From positions 434,001-498,000 of the forward strand of contig NZ_LT838813.1 of the NCBI RefSeq assembly GCF_900176595.1: DNA of 64,000 nucleotides. The letters are read 5' to 3'. Made by a program: the position numbers and the translations under genes. This document shows positions 17,054-26,175 of the stretch, piece after piece. The DNA is from Aquiflexum balticum DSM 16537. Its GTDB lineage: Bacteria; Bacteroidota; Bacteroidia; Cytophagales; Cyclobacteriaceae. The notes beneath the pieces are model-generated. The model was given only the letters and a program-made list of their open reading frames with translations. It searched no databases and had not been told where the DNA came from. Within the stretch, counting starts at the first letter, position 1, and every line of letters begins with the position of its first letter.

Positions 17054-17548
17054 TTAGGCTCTTACTCTAGCTCTAGCTCTCATGGATACAATTTCTTCAC
17101 CATTATCCAAGGTTACCAGAAAGATGAACGCAATTTCTGCAAATCCTCCTGCGGGTATGGTAATAGCAACTCCCGGTCTCTTAGCTCTGAATTCATCCAA
17201 AGTGGTGGTAAAGGTAACTTTGTTTCCTTGACCTGCTATTGGCGTTACTATATAATCACCGGCTGTATTTAAAGTCCCGGGGTTAATTGCTGTGTTACCA
17301 GCAGCAACTCTGGTAATTTCCCTGATTGTTCTGCCTGAAGTTTCAGGAATTTCCATTTCAAATACAATCTGTGACGTTCCCACATTGGTGATCTCAATAT
17401 AAGGATCAAAACCGAAAGAAGTTGTATTGGTAAATGACAATGGAATCTCAGGTCTGTTGTCTCTGTTGAACTGGCCATAGTCAGATTCACAGGAAAACAT
17501 CACCAATGAAAGCATCAGGGTCATGAATATATTTAAAGTCTTTTTCAT
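17054..17548 (-). CDS. small lipoprotein, third gene of the second SusC/SusD operon
   Basis: This 164-residue protein has a type II signal peptide (MKKTLNIFMTLMLSLVMFSC, lipobox Cys20). The predicted beta-rich body has no motif I can assign to a named family. The body reads like an immunoglobulin-like or SusE/F-type surface domain (SFTNTTSFGFDPYIEITNVG; AFIFLVTLDNGEEIV). It begins 18 bp after the SusD stop and ends at a strong terminator, so it is co-transcribed with the transporter. I infer an accessory ligand-binding role on the cell surface, as many SusCD operons have a third lipoprotein. The function is unknown. Confidence 0.8.
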   Translation of the reverse strand: MKKTLNIFMTLMLSLVMFSCESDYGQFNRDNRPEIPLSFTNTTSFGFDPYIEITNVGTSQIVFEMEIPETSGRTIREITRVAAGNTAINPGTLNTAGDYIVTPIAGQGNKVTFTTTLDEFRAKRPGVAITIPAGGFAEIAFIFLVTLDNGEEIVSMRARARVRA

Positions 17549-17566
17549 ATTCTTGTTCTTTTATAA

Positions 17567-19012
17567 TTAATCAATATCCCACCAAACTCTCACATTAGGA
17601 AGAACTATTTCGAAATTGGGGTTACGTGAAATTTCCTCATTGATATATTGGGCACGTACCGGTCTGGTTCCGTCAATTCCTACGGCATTTTGGTGATCTT
17701 GAAGTGCAGGGAATCCGGTTCTTCTGTAGTCATTCCATTGCTCAAGACCATTGCCGTACAAGGCAATATACTTCTGAGTCATGATTTTTTCAAGGTTTTC
17801 AGCTTGACTTCCGGTTAGGGTGACCTCAGCCAAATTCGTAGCGAAATAAGCATCAATCTGCTCTGCGGTCAATCCTGCATCTGTCATCGAAGCTCTGATA
17901 CCTGCTTGGAAATAATCCTGTGCATTACCTGTAGTTCCCAAAACCAAAGCAGATTCAGCCAAAATAAAGGATGTCTGTGCATTGGTGACCAATCTGACAG
18001 GACCTTCACCGGATGCTCCGGTAACATAAGAACTGAATCTTGACCATGTACTCTGTGGCTGTGGTAATGTACCCCTGAATCCATTATCGATGGTGACGAA
18101 ATCACCTGTCGGTCTGGTAACAAAGATGTTCAACCTCGGGTCATTTTTGCTTTGCAACAAATTTACAAACCTAGTACTGATCATCATGTCATTTTGGAAG
18201 AGAGAAACATAAGTCCACTCGTAAATAGGAGATCTACTTCCTACAGAAGTACCGAATCTGACATTCAAATTTTGGTTATTGGCTACTATATAATTGTTTC
18301 CGGCAATCACTTGGTTGATTACCTCTGTTGCCGCTGCAGGATTAACCCTTGAAATGGTGTTGGCCAATTTCAACAATAAGGAGTTACCGGCCCTTTTCCA
18401 GTTGTCAATGTTTCCTCCGTAGACAAGGTCATCAACACCTGGATTGATGTTCGATGCTACATTCAGATCCGCCAATCCTTCTCTGACCAAGTCAAAAAGA
18501 CTTTGGATGCCATCTCCTCCCAAATAGATATTCTGCTGAGAATCCAATCTTGGTTGAGTGATTTCTGACCCTCTCAGGGCTTCAGAGTAAGGAATGTCTC
18601 CCCAAACGTCTGTAGTCAATGCAAAAGTGTATGCTTTCATAATCTTGGCAATACCTTTGTAACTGGAAGAACTGACCGCATCCGCAGAGGTGATCAATGC
18701 GTCATAAGTAATCAGGGCACCATTGTATATTTCAAATCTCCACTGATTACCGAAATTTGCACCGTCCAGGTTATAGATATCATAAGCAGCGGGCGCATTT
18801 CCTGCACCGGCTGTTACACTGACTATTGTCGATCCAAATCTGTTCAATTCATTCGCATTGGCAAAGGCAGAACCTGCCAAAGCTGTTGGCAATAATACAT
18901 CAGGTGTTGCCGTGATCGGGTTGTTGGGTGTATCGTTGATATCAAGAAATTCCGAACAGGCTGTGGAGGTAAGCAAAGCTGCTGCTCCTATATATGTTAA
19001 TAATTTTTTCAT
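17567..19012 (-). CDS. SusD/RagB-like (SusD-like_2) nutrient-binding lipoprotein
   Basis: This 481-residue lipoprotein starts MKKLLTYIGAAALLTSTAC with a lipobox and the typical EFLDINDTPNNP that follows it. Family features include YKGIAKIMKAYTFALTTDVWGDIPYSEA, the LKLANTISR region, and the C-terminal EKIMTQKYIALYGNGLEQW plus DYRRTGFPAL. The Asn-Pro-rich amino terminus and DVWGDIPYSEA place it in the SusD-like_2 branch. It sits 11 bp downstream of its SusC. The ligand cannot be read from sequence; no degradative enzyme is encoded in the operon. Confidence 0.95.
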   Translation of the reverse strand: MKKLLTYIGAAALLTSTACSEFLDINDTPNNPITATPDVLLPTALAGSAFANANELNRFGSTIVSVTAGAGNAPAAYDIYNLDGANFGNQWRFEIYNGALITYDALITSADAVSSSSYKGIAKIMKAYTFALTTDVWGDIPYSEALRGSEITQPRLDSQQNIYLGGDGIQSLFDLVREGLADLNVASNINPGVDDLVYGGNIDNWKRAGNSLLLKLANTISRVNPAAATEVINQVIAGNNYIVANNQNLNVRFGTSVGSRSPIYEWTYVSLFQNDMMISTRFVNLLQSKNDPRLNIFVTRPTGDFVTIDNGFRGTLPQPQSTWSRFSSYVTGASGEGPVRLVTNAQTSFILAESALVLGTTGNAQDYFQAGIRASMTDAGLTAEQIDAYFATNLAEVTLTGSQAENLEKIMTQKYIALYGNGLEQWNDYRRTGFPALQDHQNAVGIDGTRPVRAQYINEEISRNPNFEIVLPNVRVWWDID

Positions 19013-19023
19013 TTTTCCCCTAA

Positions 19024-22000
19024 TTATAATGTAAATCTCAAGTTAACACCGTAATTCCTTGTTTGAGGCGCACCGCTCAAATCCATCCCTTGGATATTTC
19101 CAGCACCTTGGGTATTTACTTCGGGATCTGCCGGGAAGCCCGGAGCGAAGAAGAACAGGTTTCTGGCTGATACTCCAAACGAAGCCTGGCCAAATGGCGT
19201 GGACCTAAGGACTCTTGCCGGAATACTGTAGCTTAAGGAAACTTCCCTTAACCTATAAACGGTCGCATCAAATACTGCGCCTTCAGAAGCCAAACCACCT
19301 AAACTACCATAGTAGGTCTGAGCAGGTACTTGAATATTATTAGGTCTGTAAGTTCCATCCCCATTTGCAATCACTCCAGGAAGAATTCTGGGCTGATCTC
19401 TGTCTACTCCAGTATAGTCAATGTGACCTCCTGTTCTTAAATCAACTTGGTTGAAAGAATACAGTTGACCTCCATATCTTGCATCAATCAATGCATAGAA
19501 AGTAAGGTTTTTATAGGTAAAAGTATTTGCCAATCCTGCCAACCAATCCGGCTGGACATTGGCAATTACTGAATTTGGAACACCTGGGGCATAAGCACCT
19601 GTGGTTGGGTTTACCAATAAATCACCATTTTCATTTCTTGGGAATGCCGTAGAAATGACCACTCCATAAGGTTGGCCTACAGCAATAGAAGATGTGATCC
19701 CAATAAATCCTCCCGGAGGAATGCCTGAATTGTCAACCCCTTCAGCAATAGAAACAACTTCATTTCTGATCCTGGTAAAGTTCAGGTTGGCATCCCAAGT
19801 GAAGTCTCCTCTTTTGAATATAGTTGAAGACAACACTGCTTCAATACCTTTATTGGTCATTTCACCAATGTTAGTGGTTCTGGTATCAAATCCTGTTGAT
19901 GGAGAAACCGCCACGTTGAAGATCTGATTGGTACTGACGGTATTAAAGTAAGCAAGATCCAAACCGAATCTGTTATTGAATAATCCTAAGTTCAAACCTA
20001 CTTCATATGCTGTAACAAATTCAGGAGTCAGTTCAAAACTTCCGATTCTTCCTGCAGGAGTAAATCCGGGGATACTACCGCCCGCTACTGAAATCGGGAA
20101 ATTGATACTGGCAACGTTATTTCCATATCCAGCACTGACCAATACGGATTGGAGTAAATATGGATCTGCATCTCTACCTACCCTTGCTGCACTTGCCCTG
20201 ACTTTTGCATAAGAAAGAATATCAGATTGAATGTTGAATGCATCGGTTGGTACAAAACTTGCTGCAATTGATGGATAGAAATAAGCATTACTGGTTGTTG
20301 GCAATGTAGAGGACTGATCCACCCTACCTGACAATTCCAAAAACAGGTAATCATTATAATCTAAGCTGAGCTGCGCATAATAACCTATCAGTCTTCTTCT
20401 GGATTTAGATTCTGAGGAGTTGGTAAATACTGATGCATTGCTGACGTTGTCAAATCCCGGGATGGTCAGTGATTCACCTACCACACCCACATTTTGGAAA
20501 TCCCTTTGATTGATATTTTGACCCAAAAGCAAATTGGCATTGATACCTTCAGCAAATAGATTAGCTTTTCTCATGGTGATCATCAAATCACCATTCAATT
20601 CAGATCTGAAAAGCACATCTTCATCCAACTGGCCCTGAGGAGCCCTTGCCGCTCCGATTCTAAGGGTTTGCTTTCTTCTATCAGTGTAAGTATCAGCAGT
20701 AGCTCTATAAGTTACATTCAACCAGTCTGTAAAATCATACCCTACGTTTAAATTACCGAAAATCCTGTCTACATTCAAATCGAATAATTCATTTTCCGCA
20801 CTCCATAAAGGGTGGTTCTGAGCAGGGTTGTAATAAATACTTCTGCCCAATTCATCCTGAAATGGCCTTCCTGAAAAATCAAAAGACCTTGGGATACGGG
20901 TCATCTGACCCAAAGCAGAACCTCCATTACCAGCAGTACCCGCTCTTTGCTTGGATTTTACATAGGTCATAGTGCCTCCAACTTTAACCCCATTTTGGAG
21001 TTTTTTGTTACCACCTACCTGAACGCTATACCTGTCAAAACCAGTGTTTGGAATAATACCTTCCTGATTAGTGGAACTCAAATTCAACACATAGTTTTCG
21101 TCTGCATTACCTGACGCAATATTAATTCCATTTTGAAAAATTCTTCCTGTCTGGAAAAATTCTCTGAAATGATTAGGAAATGCCCGATAAGGAACCGTTT
21201 CACCTTGCGTATTCACTACTGTATCAAAACCTGGAGTTCCGAATCTTGGGCCCCAAGAGGCCGTGGTAGTAGGGACAAAATTGTTTTGCGTACCTTGACC
21301 ATAATCGTTCTGCAGGGGTGCATAATCAATAGGATCCTGAAGGTTCAAGGAAGAAGTCACTGTGATTTCAGTCTTGTCACTCAATCCCCTACCGCTTTTG
21401 GTTGTAATAATAATGGCACCTGCAGAAGCCCTGGAGCCATAAAGTACGGCAGCAGCAGGACCTTTCAGGATATTGATGGATTGGATGCTTTCAGGAGCAA
21501 TGTCATTTAATCTGTTACCCGGTTGAGAACCGAATACCCCAGTTTGAGTATTATCCGTGTCATTACTAAAGATAATTCCATCCACAACGATCAGTGGTTG
21601 GTTACTTCCGGTAAAAGAAGTTATACCTCTGATGTTAATATTGGTAGAAGTACCTGCACCCCCCGATGAACCACCAATGGTTACACCGGCAACTTTACCT
21701 TGTAGGGCATTCAGTAAATTGGGCTCTGATTTTTGGGACAATGCATCTCCCTTGATCGACTGCAATGAATACCCCAAGGATCTTTCATCCCGTTCTATAC
21801 CTTGTGCGGTGACCACTACTTCAGAGAGCGCACTTATGTCTGGCTGCATAACAACATCCAGAATGGATCTCCCATCAATGAGCATTTCCTGAGTCCTGTA
21901 TCCAACAAAACTGAATACTAAGGTATTGCTTCCAGAAGGAACATTCACTGAGAAATTCCCATCAAGGTCAGTTACCGACCCAGCGGCGGTACCTTTAACT

Positions 22001-22131
22001 TGGACATTGACCCCTGGTACACCATCCGGCTCATCCGCCGAAGTTACGCGTCCAGTTACAGTCCTACTCTGCGCCACTACGGAGAAAACCGTGATTAGTG
22101 TCAACGCAAAGCCTAGTAAAACTTTCTTCAT
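19024..22131 (-). CDS. SusC/RagA family TonB-dependent transporter
   Basis: This 1035-residue outer-membrane transporter has a signal peptide (MKKVLLGFALTLITVFSVVAQ) and a carboxypeptidase-regulatory-like domain (RTVTGRVTSADEPDG..., about 23-105). The plug carries SEVVVTAQGIERDERSLGYS, PLIVVDGIIF and NILKGPAAAVLYGSRASAGAI. A full barrel ends NLRFTL. It heads the three-gene operon SusC-SusD-lipoprotein. The GIERDERSLGYSLQ signature marks a SusC subclass distinct from the GYGT type at 7518-10502, so the two loci are not a recent duplication. Confidence 0.96.
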   Translation of the reverse strand: MKKVLLGFALTLITVFSVVAQSRTVTGRVTSADEPDGVPGVNVQVKGTAAGSVTDLDGNFSVNVPSGSNTLVFSFVGYRTQEMLIDGRSILDVVMQPDISALSEVVVTAQGIERDERSLGYSLQSIKGDALSQKSEPNLLNALQGKVAGVTIGGSSGGAGTSTNINIRGITSFTGSNQPLIVVDGIIFSNDTDNTQTGVFGSQPGNRLNDIAPESIQSINILKGPAAAVLYGSRASAGAIIITTKSGRGLSDKTEITVTSSLNLQDPIDYAPLQNDYGQGTQNNFVPTTTASWGPRFGTPGFDTVVNTQGETVPYRAFPNHFREFFQTGRIFQNGINIASGNADENYVLNLSSTNQEGIIPNTGFDRYSVQVGGNKKLQNGVKVGGTMTYVKSKQRAGTAGNGGSALGQMTRIPRSFDFSGRPFQDELGRSIYYNPAQNHPLWSAENELFDLNVDRIFGNLNVGYDFTDWLNVTYRATADTYTDRRKQTLRIGAARAPQGQLDEDVLFRSELNGDLMITMRKANLFAEGINANLLLGQNINQRDFQNVGVVGESLTIPGFDNVSNASVFTNSSESKSRRRLIGYYAQLSLDYNDYLFLELSGRVDQSSTLPTTSNAYFYPSIAASFVPTDAFNIQSDILSYAKVRASAARVGRDADPYLLQSVLVSAGYGNNVASINFPISVAGGSIPGFTPAGRIGSFELTPEFVTAYEVGLNLGLFNNRFGLDLAYFNTVSTNQIFNVAVSPSTGFDTRTTNIGEMTNKGIEAVLSSTIFKRGDFTWDANLNFTRIRNEVVSIAEGVDNSGIPPGGFIGITSSIAVGQPYGVVISTAFPRNENGDLLVNPTTGAYAPGVPNSVIANVQPDWLAGLANTFTYKNLTFYALIDARYGGQLYSFNQVDLRTGGHIDYTGVDRDQPRILPGVIANGDGTYRPNNIQVPAQTYYGSLGGLASEGAVFDATVYRLREVSLSYSIPARVLRSTPFGQASFGVSARNLFFFAPGFPADPEVNTQGAGNIQGMDLSGAPQTRNYGVNLRFTL

Positions 22132-22590
22132 ACGTTTGTCTTTAAGATTATTTAACAGTAATTAACAATGCAATTATGAATACTTTTATTAATAAAAGCA
22201 AGATTAAAGAATAAAAGGGAAGTCATTTTTGAGTTCAATTTATTGGAATAGGTAGAATTAAAAGTACAAAACAACTTTTTCCCCAACATTATTTCAAAAA
22301 CGGTAAATAAAGGCCCCTTTCTTTCTATTTTAATCAATTAATTTTATTTTTTTTCAATAAAATGCACTCCTAACCTTATTTTATTTTGAATGCTTTAATT
22401 TTGGGACCTGCCTTGGGAAAAGTTTTAACTGAAAATTTCAAAAAAATAAACTTTCAAATTGCCCGGATCAACTATTCTCCAAATTTAATCCTTTAAACTA
22501 AAAAATTATCCAAGATTGCGCTGATCTAATTCTTTTTAAATTAATTTCCAATAATTAAAATAATCCCCCAAGATTATTGTTTAAATGAAA
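22132..22590. other. 459-bp AT-rich intergenic region
   Basis: The region lies upstream of the second SusC gene and downstream of the minus-strand barrel gene. It is AT-rich without a supportable gene. It should hold the SusC operon promoter, but I could not place it with confidence. Confidence 0.4.
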
Positions 22591-23067
22591 TTAAAAGGCA
22601 AATCTTACAGAAATGCCTATTTCGTCTTCCCAAAGTCCGGATTCCCCAAAACTATATGCTGGCTTCCAATCCAGAGAAACATTGATGGGGGCATTATAGA
22701 ATTTATAATCCAGACCAATAATGGCATCCAATCCGAATTCGGATGAACTTGTCCGGTTATCACCCCATGGGGTATTTCTGTTTTCAGCGTTCCAGGTTCC
22801 ATAATGCGCACCTCCACCAAAATACCAATCCAAGCCCCTGACTTCTCTGATATTATTGTGGACCTCAAATAATCCCGTAACTATAAGCCCACCCCACCTA
22901 GTGTACAGCAGTCCCTCCACTGCCATTGTCTCATTGATAAACTGCTTGACGGTAAGTCCATTTCCGGTTCCTGTTCTGATACCTATACCTGTATTGTATT
23001 GGGCTTTGGTTTCCTGGGCAAATGCCATTAAGGCCAAAGACATTAATAAGAAGAGTGATTTTTTCAT
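22591..23067 (-). CDS. small outer-membrane beta-barrel protein, uncharacterised
   Basis: This 158-residue protein has a signal peptide cleaved after AQETKAQ. It then shows alternating hydrophobic strands with glycine and aromatic residues (YNTGIGIRTGTGNGLTVKQF; GLDWYFGGGAHYG; LDAIIGLDYKFYNAPINVSLDWKPAY) and ends in phenylalanine (ISVRFAF), the usual C-terminal signal for the BAM machinery. The pattern and size fit an eight-stranded OmpA/OmpW-like barrel. It is a single gene with its own 5' region and no visible operon partner. Function unknown. Confidence 0.8.
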   Translation of the reverse strand: MKKSLFLLMSLALMAFAQETKAQYNTGIGIRTGTGNGLTVKQFINETMAVEGLLYTRWGGLIVTGLFEVHNNIREVRGLDWYFGGGAHYGTWNAENRNTPWGDNRTSSSEFGLDAIIGLDYKFYNAPINVSLDWKPAYSFGESGLWEDEIGISVRFAF

Positions 23068-23287
23068 GATTTTAAAAATTGGGTGATAATTAATTGGGAT
23101 GTCTGAATTAGGGAGAAGTCTTCTTTCTCTCGGAAAGTGGATGGCAATCCGAGATTGGAAAAGGTATCCTTTTAAAACTTGGACTTGAATTTGAGATAGA
23201 TAAGAAACACTTTCAGCATTGGTGACTTTTTTTGCTTTACTGAATCCAAGACGAAATAAAGCAATTCACCGAAATATTTTTACAAAA

Positions 23288-23857
23288 TCATTCAAAAACA
23301 TGAATTTTTTCGGGAGTGATACAATAATTAAGCCCAATATCGTGGGATTCAGCAGGTAAAATATTTTCAGGAGGAAAAAAAGTAAGACCTACCTTCCATA
23401 CCGAGTCAGCTATTTTCGAAAGGAATTTATCATAATATCCTTTACCATAGCCTATCCTGTATCCCTTTTTATCAAATGCCAGCAAGGGAATCAGAACCAA
23501 CTGGATTTTATCAGGTTCAACCTTTACAGCCCCAATCGGAAAAGGTATGCCCCAAGAATTCAATTTGAATTCTTTGACTTCCGAGATTTCAAAAGTATCC
23601 AAGGTATCTTCCAATTTATTGACCTCAGAAGTATACAGATGATAACCTGAACCCTGAAGCCGCTCAAAAAGTGGAAAGGTGTTCACTTCATTGAAACGTT
23701 TGATAGGTAGAAATATATGTATGTGCCTTATTTCAGGGCGAATGCTTAGAAAATCCAACAATCTTTTGGAAATTATTTCGGATTGAGCATTTATTTCCTC
23801 AGTAGTAAGTAATCTCCTCTTCAATAAATACTGCTCCCGGATTGTCTTCTTATCCAT
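23288..23857 (-). CDS. 5-formyltetrahydrofolate cyclo-ligase
   Basis: This 189-residue enzyme uses ATP to convert 5-formyl-THF to 5,10-methenyl-THF in one-carbon metabolism. The family signature LLAFDKKGYRIGYGKGYYDKF is present (about residues 131-151). The amino terminus carries the basic KKTIREQYLLKRRLL substrate/ATP segment. Length matches the family (180-200). Its start overlaps the end of bshC by 8 bp, so the two are translationally coupled. The functional link to bacillithiol synthesis is not obvious; shared transcription may simply be housekeeping. Confidence 0.93.
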   Translation of the reverse strand: MDKKTIREQYLLKRRLLTTEEINAQSEIISKRLLDFLSIRPEIRHIHIFLPIKRFNEVNTFPLFERLQGSGYHLYTSEVNKLEDTLDTFEISEVKEFKLNSWGIPFPIGAVKVEPDKIQLVLIPLLAFDKKGYRIGYGKGYYDKFLSKIADSVWKVGLTFFPPENILPAESHDIGLNYCITPEKIHVFE

Positions 23858-25421
23858 TTTCAGACTTTAATATTATGTAATTAAAATCAAATGGATCAAA
23901 CAATTCGAAAAGTTCATCTAAAAAGTCTGGTGCTTCCAAGTAAAACTTCATGAAATTCTCTACCCTTTCCTGCGGGCTTCCTCCAGGAAAAAGTAGTTCC
24001 TGAATATCCTCTCTTCGGCGGATTTGAACGGATTGCCTTCTCTCTTCGGCTTTTCTGACTTTTTTGGACAATTGATCCATGATTTTCAGCGCTCTCACCT
24101 TACCTGCTTCAAATGCATTGCCGAGGCTTTTTTCCAATTCTGAGGCTTTTTGACCTGTCTGTTCAAAAATCCTGGACATACTTTCCTTTTCTTGCTCAAA
24201 CTGAAAATCAACAACAGCATGGTTCAGAACAAAAGCTTTTTTCCAATCCAAAACCGTTTTGAACAACTCTTCATCTTTTAGTCCAAGCTGATTAATTTTT
24301 CTGGAAGCAACTGTGTCAAGGACCAATGCAAAATTCCTTGGCATGATGGCAGGAAACTGAACTTCAAAATGATCGAACATGGATTTGAGCTGCAACCAAT
24401 ATATAACTTCTGCTGGGCCGCCTAGGTATGCCAAATTCGGAAGAATCATTTCCTGGTACAAAGGTCTCAAAACGACATTTGGACTGAATCTTTCAGGGTG
24501 CAGGTCCAACTCCTCAAGAATCTCATTTTCTGAGAAAGAAACAGCTGTATTTAACACCTTATATATAGAGTCACTTTTTTCAATCCTTTCCCGGAGTCCA
24601 TCCACCATATAAAAGAGATTGATATCCCTTGGATAAATCTGACTTTTATAACCCAAATCATCCAGTTTGCTGCTTTGGTCACTCGCAAATCTACTGGGCG
24701 CTTGGTTTACCAAATCCTCTTTAATAACCGGAATGAAAAGACGTTTTAAGTTGGCATCATTTCCATCCACTACTATCAAGCCTTTATCTCCAAATAAATG
24801 GTGAACATATTTCCTGACTGCTTCCGACAACTTCTCTGATTTCTGATAGGCCTCCTTAAAAAAATCAGGAACAAAGAATGCCACTTGTTGGAAAAACCCT
24901 CTGAAAGTCTCATCCAATTTAAAATCCCCAACTGCACCTTTTTGAGGAGATTTCCATTGATATTTCTTTCCATTCAACTTGAAATAATTGATTTCTTCAA
25001 AATCATGGTCTTCAGTAGCCATCCAATAAACCGGGACAAAGTGACAGTCCGGGTATGCTTTCTTTAACCGCTCTGCAAGATTGATCGTAGCAACAATTTT
25101 ATAAATAAAATATAGTGGTCCGGTAAAAAGGTTCAGCTGATGACCTGTAGTAACCGTAAAGGTTTTTGAATCTGACAGGGAAGAAATCTGTTCCATAATC
25201 AATGCATCCCCCTCAAAACCCGCATATTGTTTTTTCAATGAGTCCACTAAGATCTGCCTGTTAGATAAGCTGAAATTCTTTCCTTTGATCAGGTTTTCGA
25301 AATTCGAAATTTCAGGATACTGATTGTAGAAAGAGAAGGTTTCTGGTTTTTGGCGGATATAATCTAAAAATAGGGGTGAAAACTGTCCGGTACACGCTGG
25401 GTCAACAGTGGATTTGATCAT
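23850..25421 (-). CDS. bshC: bacillithiol biosynthesis cysteine-adding enzyme
   Basis: This 523-residue protein matches BshC, the last enzyme of bacillithiol synthesis, which adds cysteine to glucosaminyl-malate. Recognisable segments are FTVTTGHQLNLFTGPLYFIYKI (about 90-112), CHFVPVYWMATEDHDFEEI, LRPLYQEMILPNLAYLGGPAE, and a long C-terminal helical pair (RVENFMKFY at its end). BshC is widespread in Firmicutes and Bacteroidota. Length is typical (about 530). bshA and bshB are not in this window, which is normal because they are usually unlinked. It is first in a two-gene operon with the folate enzyme. Confidence 0.95.
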   Translation of the reverse strand: MIKSTVDPACTGQFSPLFLDYIRQKPETFSFYNQYPEISNFENLIKGKNFSLSNRQILVDSLKKQYAGFEGDALIMEQISSLSDSKTFTVTTGHQLNLFTGPLYFIYKIVATINLAERLKKAYPDCHFVPVYWMATEDHDFEEINYFKLNGKKYQWKSPQKGAVGDFKLDETFRGFFQQVAFFVPDFFKEAYQKSEKLSEAVRKYVHHLFGDKGLIVVDGNDANLKRLFIPVIKEDLVNQAPSRFASDQSSKLDDLGYKSQIYPRDINLFYMVDGLRERIEKSDSIYKVLNTAVSFSENEILEELDLHPERFSPNVVLRPLYQEMILPNLAYLGGPAEVIYWLQLKSMFDHFEVQFPAIMPRNFALVLDTVASRKINQLGLKDEELFKTVLDWKKAFVLNHAVVDFQFEQEKESMSRIFEQTGQKASELEKSLGNAFEAGKVRALKIMDQLSKKVRKAEERRQSVQIRRREDIQELLFPGGSPQERVENFMKFYLEAPDFLDELFELFDPFDFNYIILKSENG

Positions 25422-25595
25422 GGAAATAAGGGTTCAACAAAATGTTTGAAAGTACAATAGAAGTAAACTTGTCAACAAATGATAAAGTTCGCTTTTTTTC
25501 CCGAATTACAAGAACGGTTTCCCATCAGTTTAATAATTTCAAAAATTATGTAAGGGATATAGAAGGGAAGATGGGTAGATTTGTGGAGTAAGGAG

Positions 25596-26170
25596 TTTTG
25601 TCGGATGACCGATGACCGATGTTGGGGAAAGACGGGAGACCGAAGACCGAAGACCGAAGTTTGGGGAATCGTCATTCAGAACGAGCTTCTTGAAATCTTA
25701 AAACCATGGATAAACCTTAAGCGAAGTGAGGAATCCCCTATGGAGGAAGAGTAATTCGCTGTGGGAAATGGGGAGTTGGGAGTTTTGTCCGATGACCGAT
25801 GTTGGGGAAAGACGGAAGACAGAAGACCGAAGTTTGGATTCCCTGTGGAGTAAAGAATCCCAGAAATGGGCTCAGTGTAATTGGAAATCCCGATAGGGAT
25901 TCAATCCCGAAGGGGTATTTGCCCCGGGTGAAACCCGGAGGATTTAAAATAGGAATGAGCGTTCCTAAAACCCTGAAGGGGTTTAATTAATCTGATCTGC
26001 TGATAGCGTGAAAATTTATGAGAAAGTGGGAAGTTGGGGAAGGACGGGAGACCTAAGTGCTTATCCTGCCAAAGGCAGGCAGGCACAATGACGCTATTCC
26101 CATCTTTACCTCAGTATCTCAAGTCTCATGTCTGCCTGCCGGTAGGCATGTCTCAAGTCTCAAGTATAAA
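25596..26170. repeat. mosaic of heptamer repeats, family A and family B elements
   Basis: The 750-bp gap between bshC and copA carries no gene. It holds GACCGAT/GACCGAA heptamers (25598-25660 and 25793-25835) and a family A fragment (CGTCATTCAGAACGAGCTTCTTG, then GCGAAGTGAGGAATCCC, 25670-25740). It also holds family B hairpins: CCCCGGGTGAAACCCGG near 25922-25938 and ACCCTGAAGGGGT near 25971-25983. Further TCTCAAG/TCTCATG heptamers lie at 26105-26165, interrupted by a TGCCTGCCGGTAGGCA palindrome. Confidence 0.65.
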
Positions 26171-26175
26171 AAAAA